DNA of 64,000 nucleotides from Mycolicibacterium rufum. Lineage in GTDB: Bacteria; Actinomycetota; Actinomycetes; Mycobacteriales; Mycobacteriaceae. The DNA lies in NCBI RefSeq assembly GCF_022374875.2, contig NZ_CP092427.2:2542001-2606000 (forward strand), read 5' to 3'. The translations under genes were made by a program, and so were the position numbers. Within the stretch, counting starts at the first letter, position 1. The number at the start of each line of letters is the position of its first letter. A model generated the notes under the pieces. The model was not told the origin of the DNA. It searched no databases and worked only from the letters and a program-made list of their open reading frames with translations. Below are positions 46,966-55,174 of this stretch, one piece after another.

Positions 46966-48186
46966 TCAGAGTCGTGACGACCACTGCGCGATCCGGCGCT
47001 CGCGGTACCGTCGTTCGGGCGCGGGTACATCGTCGGTCAGTGACAGTCGTGTCGCTGCGATCGCCTCGTCGAATTCGCCTTGTCGGGCGAGTAATTCGCC
47101 ACGCACCGCATGCCAGCGCTGGTCAGGGGACAGCGAGGTGAGCACTTGCAGACCCGCGTCCGGCCCGCGCCACTCTGCCAGCGCCACCGCACGCGCCAGT
47201 GCCGCCGGAGTCGTCGGACGCAGCGAGAGCAGCAAGTCGTAGAGGCGGACGATCTCCGCCCAGTCGGTCGCGTCGTAGGAACTGGCGCGGGCATGTTCGG
47301 CGGCGATGGCGGCCTGCAGCTGGTAAGGGTCGGCGATGCCCTCCGTCCGGCGCAAGGACGTGTTGAGCAGGACGTCCGCTTCCTCGATGGCCTGGCGGTC
47401 CCACCGCCGGCGATCCTGCTCGGCCAGGAGGACCGGGTCGCCGACCGCATCGAAGCGTGCGGGGCGCCGGGCTTCCGTGTAGAGCAGCAGCGCCAAAACG
47501 GCCATCGGCGTCGGCTCGTCGGGCATCAGCTCGTGGACAAGGCGGGCCAGTCGCAGCGCCTCGCGGCAACCATCGACGTCGCTGACCGTGTCACCGCCGA
47601 CCGCGCTGTGGGCGATCGTGTAGGAAGCATGCACCACCGAGCACACGGCGGCGAGCCGCTCGGGCAGGTCCTCGTCCGCGGGCACCCGGTAGGGGATGGC
47701 GGCGCGCGCGATCTTGGCGCGCGTTCTGGTCAACCGTTTGGCCACCGCCGCTTCAGTCGACAGCAGCACGGCGGCAATCTGTTTGGGCGACAGCCCGCAC
47801 AACGTGCGCAAGGCGAGTGTCACCTGCTGATCCAGCGCGAGCGCGGGATGACAGCAGGTGAAGAACAATCGCAGGCGATCGTCGGCGACCGCGCCGCCGG
47901 GCTCCTCTCCGCCCGCGCCGAGATCCATGCTCGCGCGCTCCTTTCCGGCTCGAGCGTGCTCGCGGCGAAGGATGTCGATGGCCACCCGGCGGGCGGTGAC
48001 GGTCAGCCAGGCACGCGGTTCGTCGGGGATGCCGGTGCGTGGCCAGTCCCTCAGCGCGCGCAGCGTCGCCTCCTGCACGGCGTCCTCGGCGATCTGCAGG
48101 TCGCCGACCGTCCGGACGAGGGTGGCGAGGATCCGCACGCCCTCGATCCGGACGGTCTCGGCCAGTCGGTCAGCCGAAGTCGACAA
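46966..48186 (-). CDS. ECF sigma factor, ECF42-like, with long C-terminal extension
   Basis: The 406-residue protein has sigma region 2 (RTVGDLQIAEDAVQEATLRALRDWP, EPRAWLTVTARRVAIDILRR), region 4 (LALRTLCGLSPKQIAAVLLSTEAAVAKRLTR) and an extension of about 230 helical residues (DUF6596 type; LALLLYTEARRPAR, IEEADVLLNTSLRR). This layout, together with the YCII protein encoded just upstream, marks the ECF42 group, which has no classical anti-sigma factor. The first codon is TTG 48186, overlapping the YCII stop by 17 bases; a later start is possible. Confidence 0.88.
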   Translation of the reverse strand: MSTSADRLAETVRIEGVRILATLVRTVGDLQIAEDAVQEATLRALRDWPRTGIPDEPRAWLTVTARRVAIDILRREHARAGKERASMDLGAGGEEPGGAVADDRLRLFFTCCHPALALDQQVTLALRTLCGLSPKQIAAVLLSTEAAVAKRLTRTRAKIARAAIPYRVPADEDLPERLAAVCSVVHASYTIAHSAVGGDTVSDVDGCREALRLARLVHELMPDEPTPMAVLALLLYTEARRPARFDAVGDPVLLAEQDRRRWDRQAIEEADVLLNTSLRRTEGIADPYQLQAAIAAEHARASSYDATDWAEIVRLYDLLLSLRPTTPAALARAVALAEWRGPDAGLQVLTSLSPDQRWHAVRGELLARQGEFDEAIAATRLSLTDDVPAPERRYRERRIAQWSSRL

Positions 48187-48517
48187 CGGGTCGCACCTCG
48201 ACGGCCCCGTTCCACGCCGCCGGGATGTCCGCGGCGATACGGACCGCTTCGTCGAGATCGGCGGCCTCGAGCAGGTAGAAGCCGGTCAGCGCCTCCTTGG
48301 TCTCTGCGTAGGGCCCGTCGCTGAGGAGCACGTCGCCCCCGCGGGCGCCCTTCACCCGCACGGTGGTGGCGGTGCTGGTCGGGTGCAGCGCGGCCCCGCC
48401 GCGGAGGGCTCCGCCGTGCACCTCGCCGAACGTGCCGTATTCGGCCATTTCCTCGGCATGCTCGGGCGCGGTGTAGTCGACGTCCCTGCTGTAGATGATG
48501 GCGGCGTACTGCGGCAT
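48170..48517 (-). CDS. YCII-related (DGPF) protein partner of the ECF sigma factor
   Basis: The 115-residue protein has the YCII fold signature: MPQYAAIIYSRDVDY at the start, LLSDGPYAETKEALTGFYLLEA in the centre (the DGPF-like element) and DEAVRIAADIPAAWNGAVEVRPV at the end. Such proteins are nearly always encoded next to ECF42 sigma factors. They may sense a signal or act in the response; no catalytic role is proven. It is translated first and overlaps the sigma gene. Confidence 0.88.
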   Translation of the reverse strand: MPQYAAIIYSRDVDYTAPEHAEEMAEYGTFGEVHGGALRGGAALHPTSTATTVRVKGARGGDVLLSDGPYAETKEALTGFYLLEAADLDEAVRIAADIPAAWNGAVEVRPVVDFG

Positions 48518-48668
48518 GGTCGATCTCCTGTCCTCGCGGGTCCGGGCCTTTCCTGAACCTCATCAAAAGGACGAACGGCGCGTTGCCGTTCAGGACAAAC
48601 CGGACCTCAGAGTTTCCGCCCGAACGCACCGTCGGGGATCTGGAACGCACCCTGGACGCCGAACAGGC

Positions 48669-48699
48669 TTGACTCTCTCCATGGGGGAAGCCTCAGGGT
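48669..48699 (+). promoter_or_regulatory. MerR-type promoter with 19-base spacer before the SnoaL gene
   Basis: A -35 element TTGACT at 48669-48674 and a -10-like CAGGGT at 48694-48699 are separated by exactly 19 bases containing an imperfect dyad around CCATGG. Long spacers with an internal dyad are the hallmark of MerR-activated promoters. The ATG at 48706 lies six bases after the -10, predicting a leaderless transcript. No MerR gene is present nearby. Confidence 0.5.
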
Positions 48700-48705
48700 C
48701 GCGGT

Positions 48706-49054
48706 ATGACTGACACCGACATCACGTGGAATGCCCTGCCCGCCGTCGTCACCGCGTACCTGCGCGCGCACCGGTCCCGGGACGTGGCTGCCGCCCTACG
48801 CATTTACCGCGGAGGCGGCCGTCACCGACGAAGGTCGCACCGTCCGTGGACGGGAGGCCATCGGCGCGTGGTTGAACAACGCAGGAAGCGAGTACACGTT
48901 CTCCACCACCTTCACCGGCGCCACGGTGCCCGATGCGGCGCACGTCGACGTCGTCCAGCGTCTGGAAGGGGACATCCCCGGCGGGGTGGCCGATCTGCAC
49001 TACCGGTTCACCCTGGACGGCGACCGGATCTGTGACCTCGTCATCGCACCCTGA
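48706..49054 (+). pseudogene. SnoaL/NTF2-like protein interrupted by one frameshift
   Basis: Frame one from ATG 48706 reads MTDTDITWNALPAVVTAYL then RAHRSRDVAAAL, a normal SnoaL start. Near 48795-48800 the homology passes to the next frame: AFTAEAAVTDEGRTVRGREAI, GAWLNNAGSEYTF, and the end RFTLDGDRICDLVIAP at 49054. A one-base change restores a protein of about 115 residues, so the gene is either freshly broken or carries a sequencing error. The intact version would bind or isomerise a small molecule. Confidence 0.75.
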
Positions 49055-49132
49055 TCCGGCCTGGACCGGCGACAAATCTCACGTCCTCGTCACAAGCGTT
49101 TGACACCGCACGCGGACGGCAACAGCCGGATC

Positions 49133-50089
49133 ATGATCATGAAGCGCTGGCAGTTCTCGCTGGTCACGTGCGCCGCAGGCGCATGTCTCGCGCTCGGTGT
49201 CGGCGCAGGCACCGCCGCGGCCGACGCGGGCGCCTCCGGCGACGCGTCGTCCTCGAGTCAGTCCGCCGAGCGCACTCCGCGAATCGAGCGGACGGCGGCG
49301 TACGAGGGCACACGGCGTACGCCGCTGTTCCGTCAGCGCGCCGCGGCGCGGGACACCGAGAAGTCGGTGGAGAGGTCTTCGGCCGACAACGCCGAGACAT
49401 CGGCACGCGAAGCGAAGCGCGATGCGAAGCCGCTGCCACGCTGGAAGACCCGGCAGACAGAGGTCTCCGACACGGACGACGACGCCGCGGCCCCGGCCAG
49501 GGCGACGGCCACCACCCGCGACCGCTCGCCGGGCCCGGTGGCGACGGCGATGCTCAGCGCCCTGTCCTCGCTCAGCGGGGCACCGCGGACCGCGGCACCG
49601 CAACCTCCGGTGACAGTGCCCTCCGTCGATGTGGATCGCTACCTGGGCACCTGGTACGAGGTGGGTAGCGTCAAGCAGTTCTTCTCTCTGGGACTGGTGA
49701 ACACCAAGGCCGAATACAGCCTCAACGCCGACGGATCCATCAAGGTGGTCAACTCCGGCAACTACTTCTTCAACCGGGGCCCGAAGTCGACGATCAACGG
49801 CGCCGCGCTACCCGTCGACGACACCAACGCCAAGCTCAACGTGGCGTTCTTCGGGCGCCGGCCCTCGGCGACGCCGCCCGGCAACTACTGGATCGTCGAC
49901 CTGGGGTCGGACTACGACTACGCGATCGTCACCGACTCGACCGGACGGAGCGGATTCCTGCTCAGCCGCACGCCGCTGGTCTCCGACGAGCAGTACAAGG
50001 CCCTCGTGGCGCAGGCCAAGGCTGACGGAGTGCGCGGCTGGATCACCAAGACCCGCCAGCCCGGTGCGCGCAACGCCGCGCCGGCCTGA
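49133..50089 (+). CDS. Exported bacterial lipocalin (Blc-like)
   Basis: ATG 49133 (MIMKRWQF) opens a signal peptide VTCAAGACLALGVGAGTAAA-DAG. About 135 residues of charged, disordered linker follow. The lipocalin domain from about 165 has the first-strand signature VDRYLGTWYEVGSVKQFF (GxW), YSLNADGSIKVVNSGNYF, PPGNYWIVDL and YAIVTDSTGRSGFLLSRTP. Bacterial lipocalins of this type carry lipids or amphipathic molecules at the envelope. The domain is strongly similar to the C-terminal part of the gene at 53315-55174. ATG 49139 is an equally good start. Confidence 0.85.
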   Translation: MIMKRWQFSLVTCAAGACLALGVGAGTAAADAGASGDASSSSQSAERTPRIERTAAYEGTRRTPLFRQRAAARDTEKSVERSSADNAETSAREAKRDAKPLPRWKTRQTEVSDTDDDAAAPARATATTRDRSPGPVATAMLSALSSLSGAPRTAAPQPPVTVPSVDVDRYLGTWYEVGSVKQFFSLGLVNTKAEYSLNADGSIKVVNSGNYFFNRGPKSTINGAALPVDDTNAKLNVAFFGRRPSATPPGNYWIVDLGSDYDYAIVTDSTGRSGFLLSRTPLVSDEQYKALVAQAKADGVRGWITKTRQPGARNAAPA

Positions 50090-50238
50090 CCGATCAGACT
50101 ACGTACCCACGATGGGAAGACCGCGAAAAGCAGTAGTGCGCTACTGATTTCGTCATCTCGCGCCACGGTGAGAATTGCAGCGCGACCGCGCTCTTGAGAT
50201 CGCCGTCGCCAGCGTGGACCGACGAGAAAGGTACGACC

Positions 50239-50670
50239 ATGATCAGGAATGCGTCACTAGCTGTGCTTGCTGCCGGGCTGCTCTCCCTGCCGTTCGCGGC
50301 AGCGGCGGCGGCGGAGCCGTCATCCGATACGTCGTCCCGACACGGGGTCGGCGAGGGCGGGATGCCGCGCAAGCTGGGCGATTTCGTCACCACCGGAGTG
50401 TCACCCAGCGCGGGAAAGGGCGAGAAGATCCCGCCCGGCCAGGAGTTCAACCTCGCCAAAGACCTCTTCCCTGGCGTCCCGACGCCGACCGCGATCCGTG
50501 ATTTCGAGTCCGCCCTCTGGTCGGGTCACACCCTCGCCGACGGGACCGTTGTACCCAGTGACCCCGCCCTCTGGGACGACATCACTCCGGGCCTGGCCAT
50601 CAAGCCGCTGACGCCCGGCTGCGGTCACGGCCGCTCGGCGGTACCCGGCCCGACGCAGTGCATCGGCTGA
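50239..50670 (+). CDS. Small exported protein of unknown function
   Basis: ATG 50239 follows a GAGAAAGG site. The 143-residue product has a clear signal peptide MIRNASLAVLAAGLLSLPFA ending near AAA-EPSSD. The mature part is hydrophilic, with LGDFVTTGVSPSAGKGEKIP, PGQEFNLAKDLFPGVPTPTA and two C-terminal cysteines (TPGCGHGRS, PTQCIG) that may form a disulfide. No domain is recognised. It lies between the lipocalin and a converging SDR gene. Confidence 0.72.
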   Translation: MIRNASLAVLAAGLLSLPFAAAAAAEPSSDTSSRHGVGEGGMPRKLGDFVTTGVSPSAGKGEKIPPGQEFNLAKDLFPGVPTPTAIRDFESALWSGHTLADGTVVPSDPALWDDITPGLAIKPLTPGCGHGRSAVPGPTQCIG

Positions 50671-50686
50671 ACCACAACCGATCGTA

Positions 50687-51595
50687 CTACGAATCCTGTT
50701 GACGCGCAGCGGTTTCCGCCCGGGAGATCGCGGCCTGCACACCACGATTGTGCAGGAGCACCTCATCCATCACCGACGTGGTCAGTGACCGCGCGGCCAG
50801 CAGCGGACGGACCCAGGCCGGCGCACTGACCCGCGGGGCGCGCCGCTCGATCGCGTCGAGCACCGCATCGGCTGCCGCGCCGACGGTCATCTCCTTGGTG
50901 AAGATGCCGGGCACCGCCCGCCGGACCGCCGCCGCGGCCTCGTCGGCGAAGGCGTCATTGGCCAGGTCGGTGTCGATGAAACCGAGGTAGGCGATCCCGG
51001 CCGTCACGCCGTGCGGCGCCAATTCGACCCGCAGCGCCCGCGCCAGCTGTTCCACCCCCGCCTTGCTCACCGCGTACGGCGCGGCGAGCACACCGTTGAA
51101 GAACGCGTAGATCGAGCCGACCAGCAGCACGTGACCGCGGCGCTCGAGCACGCTGGGCAGCGCGGCCCGCACCGTCCGCCACTGCCCCAGCAGGTCGACT
51201 TCGACGGTGTGCTCGAACGCGTCGGGCGCGATCGTCGCCACCGTGTGCGACGGCGGGGCGATCCCGGCGTTCGCGACGACGACGTCGATCCCGCCGAAGG
51301 TCGCCGCCGCGTCCTGCGCGGCGCGGTTCAGCTTCTCCGCCGAGGTGACGTCCGCCTCGAACGCGGCCGCCCCGGGACCCAATTCATCGGCCAGCGCCTG
51401 CAACGTCGCCAACGTCCGTCCCACCAGCGCCACCTGGGCACCGCGAGCATGGGCGCGGCGCGCCGTCTCGGCGCCGAGCCCACGCGCGGCACCGGTGATG
51501 AACAGCACGCGACCGTCGAGATCCATTCGCGCCGGCCGCGTCACCACGCGCGCTGCGGTCCGGCCGGCCAACCGCACGGCGTCGTCGAGGAGCAC
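50687..51595 (-). CDS. Short-chain dehydrogenase/reductase
   Basis: This classical SDR of 302 residues has TGAARGLG for the nucleotide, NAGIAPPS, the serine in LLVGSIYAF, and the YAVSK catalytic Tyr-Lys pair, then a hydrophobic C-terminal extension (VRPLLAARSLTTSVMDEVLLHNRG) seen in mycobacterial membrane-associated SDRs. The GTG 51595 adds a basic N-terminal helix before MDLDGRVLFITG; the later ATG is also possible. The substrate is unknown. It is divergent from the Rieske gene. Confidence 0.85.
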   Translation of the reverse strand: MLLDDAVRLAGRTAARVVTRPARMDLDGRVLFITGAARGLGAETARRAHARGAQVALVGRTLATLQALADELGPGAAAFEADVTSAEKLNRAAQDAAATFGGIDVVVANAGIAPPSHTVATIAPDAFEHTVEVDLLGQWRTVRAALPSVLERRGHVLLVGSIYAFFNGVLAAPYAVSKAGVEQLARALRVELAPHGVTAGIAYLGFIDTDLANDAFADEAAAAVRRAVPGIFTKEMTVGAAADAVLDAIERRAPRVSAPAWVRPLLAARSLTTSVMDEVLLHNRGVQAAISRAETAARQQDS

Positions 51596-51694
51596 GGGTC
51601 CGAAGGTAGCCGGTTACGGGCGGCGCGAAACCGGGACCGATGACGTGTTGGTGACGCGATGTTCGGCGGGCCGGTGCCCGGGTAGGTCTCGGCC

Positions 51695-52150
51695 ATGACC
51701 AGTCTTCGCAATGACCCCCACGAACGGGGTGTCGACACCGGCAGCATCTTCCCGCCCCTCACCCACGACAATCCGGTCCGCGCGCAGGGGTCGTTGCTCC
51801 TGCGGCTGACCGACCTCGACGACCGTGGGGTGCGGGAGGTGCGGACCGACCGGCACGGCGTGTTGGCGGTCGGGGTGACTCCGGACGGAACGCCGTTCGC
51901 GGTCGGCAACACCTGCAGGCATCAGTTCGCCCAGTTGGGCCGGGGTCGCGTCACCGAGCAGGGCTGCCTGGAGTGCCCGTGGCACCGAGCCCGGTACGAC
52001 GTGAGCACGGGCGCGATGACGGAGGGACCCAAGGGCCGGATCTTCGGGTTTAAGCCTTACTCGGCGATGATCCGCGCGTTCGGTCGCCGGCTCGAGCTCG
52101 CCACCGTGCGGGTCCACCTCCGTGACGGGGCCATCTACCTCGCCGAATAG
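51695..52150 (+). CDS. Rieske [2Fe-2S] domain protein
   Basis: The 151-residue protein is a single Rieske domain with the ligands C74-x-H76 (NTCRHQF) and C94-x2-H97 (CPWHRARYD). The segment DRHGVLAVGVTPDGTPFAVGN precedes them, and TEGPKGRIFGFKPY follows, as in soluble Rieske ferredoxins. It could feed electrons to an oxygenase, but none is adjacent; the divergent neighbour is an SDR. No signal peptide is present. Confidence 0.88.
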   Translation: MTSLRNDPHERGVDTGSIFPPLTHDNPVRAQGSLLLRLTDLDDRGVREVRTDRHGVLAVGVTPDGTPFAVGNTCRHQFAQLGRGRVTEQGCLECPWHRARYDVSTGAMTEGPKGRIFGFKPYSAMIRAFGRRLELATVRVHLRDGAIYLAE

Positions 52151-52226
52151 ACCACCGCGACACGCGCATCCGGCCGGATGGCGGGAAGGGCGACCACCCC
52201 CGCTCGTCATCCTCTAGGGTCGTGCC

Positions 52227-53105
52227 GTGCCAGAAATGGATCGTCGTCACCTGCTGTTCACGATCGGTTTGGGCGCGGCGGCCGCTGCCCTGCCCGCGGC
52301 GACGGCCCATGCCCAGCCCGTCCCGGGCGACATTCCCCCGGCTCCCGCGCCTCCCGGAGCGCCGCCGGCACCGACCGCCGCCGCCCCGGTGTTCCTGTTC
52401 CAGGAGGAGTTCAACGGTCCTGCCGGCGCGCCTCCCGACCCGGCCTGGTGGTTCATCGTGCCCGAGCGCGAGGTCATCAGGAACCCCGTCGAATGGGACA
52501 AGCCCTACAACATGGGCCGCTACGTGACCGACCAGGAGCACGTCTTCCAGGACGGCAAGGGCAATCTCGTCATCCGGGCCACCCGCGGCCCGGGCACGAC
52601 GATCCAGGAGAAGTACGCCAGCGCCAAGATCATTGGGAATTGGCGCGGCGGGGTCGGCACCACCTGGGAGGCGAGGATCAAGCTCGACTGCCTCACCGAC
52701 GGCGCATGGCCCGCGTTCTGGCTGCTCAACGACAACCCGGTGCGCGGCGGCGAAGTCGACCTCGTCGAGTGGTACGGCAACAACGATTGGCCGTCCGGCA
52801 CCACGGTGCACGCGCGGTTGGACGGCACGTCCTTCGCCACCGATCGTCATCCCGTCGACAACGCCTGGCACACCTGGCGGATGACGTGGCTGCCGACCGG
52901 CATGTACTTCTGGAAGGACTATCAGCCGGGCATGGAACCGTTCTTCACCGTGCCGGCGAACTCCATCGATGACTGGCCGTTCAACGACCCGGGCTACACC
53001 CTGGCGCCGGTGTTCAACATCGCGGTCGGCGGATCGGGAGGACGCGAACCCGCGGGCGGGAACTACCCGGCTCAGATGCTCATCGACTGGATCCGGGTGT
53101 TCTGA
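52227..53105 (+). CDS. Secreted GH16 beta-1,3-glucanase (Rv0315-like)
   Basis: The 292-residue protein has a twin-arginine type signal peptide (MDRRHLLFTIGLG ... AHA-QPVPG), a short Pro-rich linker and a GH16 beta-jelly-roll. The catalytic motif is E-x-D-x2-E in GGEVDLVEWYG: E176, D178 and E181. AWPAFWLLNDNP and WHTWRMTWLPTGMYFW are also typical. Start and length match Rv0315, a secreted beta-1,3-glucanase. It should cut laminarin-like glucans outside the cell. The 3' end overlaps the converging DUF2256 gene by 26 bases. Confidence 0.92.
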   Translation: MPEMDRRHLLFTIGLGAAAAALPAATAHAQPVPGDIPPAPAPPGAPPAPTAAAPVFLFQEEFNGPAGAPPDPAWWFIVPEREVIRNPVEWDKPYNMGRYVTDQEHVFQDGKGNLVIRATRGPGTTIQEKYASAKIIGNWRGGVGTTWEARIKLDCLTDGAWPAFWLLNDNPVRGGEVDLVEWYGNNDWPSGTTVHARLDGTSFATDRHPVDNAWHTWRMTWLPTGMYFWKDYQPGMEPFFTVPANSIDDWPFNDPGYTLAPVFNIAVGGSGGREPAGGNYPAQMLIDWIRVF

Positions 53106-53235
53106 CCGCCGCACCTCGACACCGGCGCGAGCAGTACACGATCTGATCCCACTGCCCCCGCGATGACCACTTCTTGCGGTTGTGGAAGGGCCTGCCGCAG
53201 ACCGGGCAGACCTTCACGTCGCGCTGATCGGGCAT
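53080..53235 (-). CDS. DUF2256 zinc-ribbon-like small protein
   Basis: ATG 53235 follows an AAAAAGGG site and gives a 51-residue protein. It has four cysteines, C10, C13, C35 and C39 (VCPVCGRPFHNRKKW, IVYCSRRCRG), that should bind one zinc. The sequence between them is the hallmark of DUF2256. The family is common in bacteria and sometimes near cryptochrome genes, but function is unknown. Longer upstream starts were rejected because the conserved part begins after MPDQ. Confidence 0.82.
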   Translation of the reverse strand: MPDQRDVKVCPVCGRPFHNRKKWSSRGQWDQIVYCSRRCRGAAVRTPGSSR

Positions 53236-53314
53236 AGCCCTTTTTACGTGACGTGACGCTGACGTTGCCGACAATTCGCTTCGCGGGCTGTCCACGCACG
53301 GTTAGATACCGCAT

Positions 53315-55174
53315 GTGACGTCAAGACACTGGGGTTACTGGTTCTTTGCCGCGGGCGCGGGCGCATGCATCGCGCTGAGCGCCGGACACGGGGTCGCCGC
53401 CGCGGAACCGGACACCGGCGGCGACGACTCCACGAGCCGATCGGCCGACACCGACACCGACACCGACACAACGCGCCCGGCCCGGGACGCCTCCTCCGAC
53501 GAGAGCGCCGGCAGGCAGTCGGACCCCGCCTCGGCCCCGGCGTCGACCCGCGACGACGAGTCCGACGCGGCCGAGGAACCCACCACCCGCGTCAAGCACC
53601 ACCGACTGTTCACCCTCCGGGACGCCGCCGAGGACAGCGCCGACGAGACGGCCGAGGATCCGGCGCCGAGGAAATCCACCGATCACCGGCGGTCCCCCGG
53701 CCCGCTGGCCACCGTGGCCCTGAACGTGATGTCGGCGCTGACCAAGCCGCAGCGACCGGAGCCCATGGACTCCGCATCAGACACCGCCAAGGTGGAGACG
53801 CTGTCGGCACCGGCGCCTGAGGCCGTCACCGGCGTCAGGACCGGCCGCGCGACCCTGGACATCCCGATCGGCGACAAGGGACTCACCACCGGCGCGGACT
53901 GGTACTTCCCCACCCAGGCGGACGGTTCGGTCGCCGCGACGGGCCTGATCTACCTGCAGCACGGCTTCATGGGCCGCTCGTTCTTCTACTCCGCGCTGGC
54001 CAAGAACCTCTCGCAGCAGACCAACAGCATCGTGGTCTCCCCGAACCTGCCGTCCTTCCCGTCGCTGCGGTGTGGCGGCTGCTGGATCAACGGCGTGCCG
54101 ACCCAGCAGGGCGTCGCCGCGCTGTTCCAGGGCGACGAGGACGAACTGACGGCGAGCGCGATCGCGGCCGGATTCACGGGAGTCCTGCCGACGGACTTCG
54201 TGCTCACCGGGCACTCCGCCGGCGGGGGCCTGGCTGCCGCGGCCGCCGGCTACTACGCCGACGACCCGAACAAGGGCGGCACCCTGCGGGGTGTGGTGAT
54301 GTTCGACGGCTTCGCGTTCGGCGGCGTCGTCCCCGACGCCCTGACGCGGCTCGATGAGCCCTACATCCCCGTCTACCAGATCGCGGCGCCGCCCCAGCTC
54401 GGGAACCTCTTCGGGGCCACCACCAAGGAATTGGTCGCGGCGCGTCCCGACCGGTTCGTCGGGGTGACCCTGGCCAACGGTTCGCACGTCGACTCGCTGA
54501 TCGGCGGCAACCCGCTGGTCGACTTCTTCTCCCAGCTGGTGACGCGCTTCTCCCCTCCCGGCAACACCGCGGCGGTCTACACGCTGGCCGACGGCTGGAT
54601 CAACGATCTGTTCGCGGGCCTGGGCCCGGTCGACGGCAACGGCATCTACGGCGTACCGGACCAGTACATCGTCATGGGCGACACCGCCGCCGTGGTGCTC
54701 TCCCCGCCGCCGGTCGTCGACGTGGACTCCTACCTCGGCACCTGGTACGAGGTGGGCAGCGTCAAGCAGTTCTTCTCGATCGGACTGGTCAACACCAAAG
54801 CGGTCTACAGCCTGAACCCGGACGGCTCGATCAAGGTGCAGAACTCGGGCAACTACTTCTTCAACAACGGCCCGCAGTCCACGATCGAAGGTGCCGCGGT
54901 GCCGGTCGACCCGTCGAACAACAAGCTCAACGTGTCGTTCTTCGGCAAGCCGCGGGCCAACCCGCCGGGCAACTACTGGATCGTCGACCTCGATCCGGAT
55001 TACCAGTGGGCCATCGTCAGTGACCCGACCGGGATCTCGGGCTTCCTGCTGACCCGCGACCAGACGGTCAGCGACGCCTTCTACCAGGAGCTGCTCGACC
55101 GCGCGTCCGTGTACGGCGTCCGCGGCCGGATCACCCCGACGCGGCAGCCGAGCGCGGGGACGACCACGGTCTGA
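53315..55174 (+). CDS. Exported alpha/beta-hydrolase fused to a C-terminal lipocalin domain
   Basis: The 619-residue protein has a signal peptide (RHWGYWFFAAGAGACIALSA ... AAA-EPDTG) and a Thr-Asp-rich disordered region to about 165. A hydrolase domain (about 170-460) follows with YLQHGFMGRSFFYS at the oxyanion hole, the elbow GHSAGGG with S301, and GSHVDSLIGG as candidate histidine. From about 469 comes a complete lipocalin (YLGTWYEVGSVKQFF, PPGNYWIVDL, GISGFLLTRDQ) very similar to the stand-alone lipocalin at 49133-50089. The enzyme probably cuts an ester or lipid while the lipocalin binds substrate or product. Confidence 0.85.
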   Translation: MTSRHWGYWFFAAGAGACIALSAGHGVAAAEPDTGGDDSTSRSADTDTDTDTTRPARDASSDESAGRQSDPASAPASTRDDESDAAEEPTTRVKHHRLFTLRDAAEDSADETAEDPAPRKSTDHRRSPGPLATVALNVMSALTKPQRPEPMDSASDTAKVETLSAPAPEAVTGVRTGRATLDIPIGDKGLTTGADWYFPTQADGSVAATGLIYLQHGFMGRSFFYSALAKNLSQQTNSIVVSPNLPSFPSLRCGGCWINGVPTQQGVAALFQGDEDELTASAIAAGFTGVLPTDFVLTGHSAGGGLAAAAAGYYADDPNKGGTLRGVVMFDGFAFGGVVPDALTRLDEPYIPVYQIAAPPQLGNLFGATTKELVAARPDRFVGVTLANGSHVDSLIGGNPLVDFFSQLVTRFSPPGNTAAVYTLADGWINDLFAGLGPVDGNGIYGVPDQYIVMGDTAAVVLSPPPVVDVDSYLGTWYEVGSVKQFFSIGLVNTKAVYSLNPDGSIKVQNSGNYFFNNGPQSTIEGAAVPVDPSNNKLNVSFFGKPRANPPGNYWIVDLDPDYQWAIVSDPTGISGFLLTRDQTVSDAFYQELLDRASVYGVRGRITPTRQPSAGTTTV

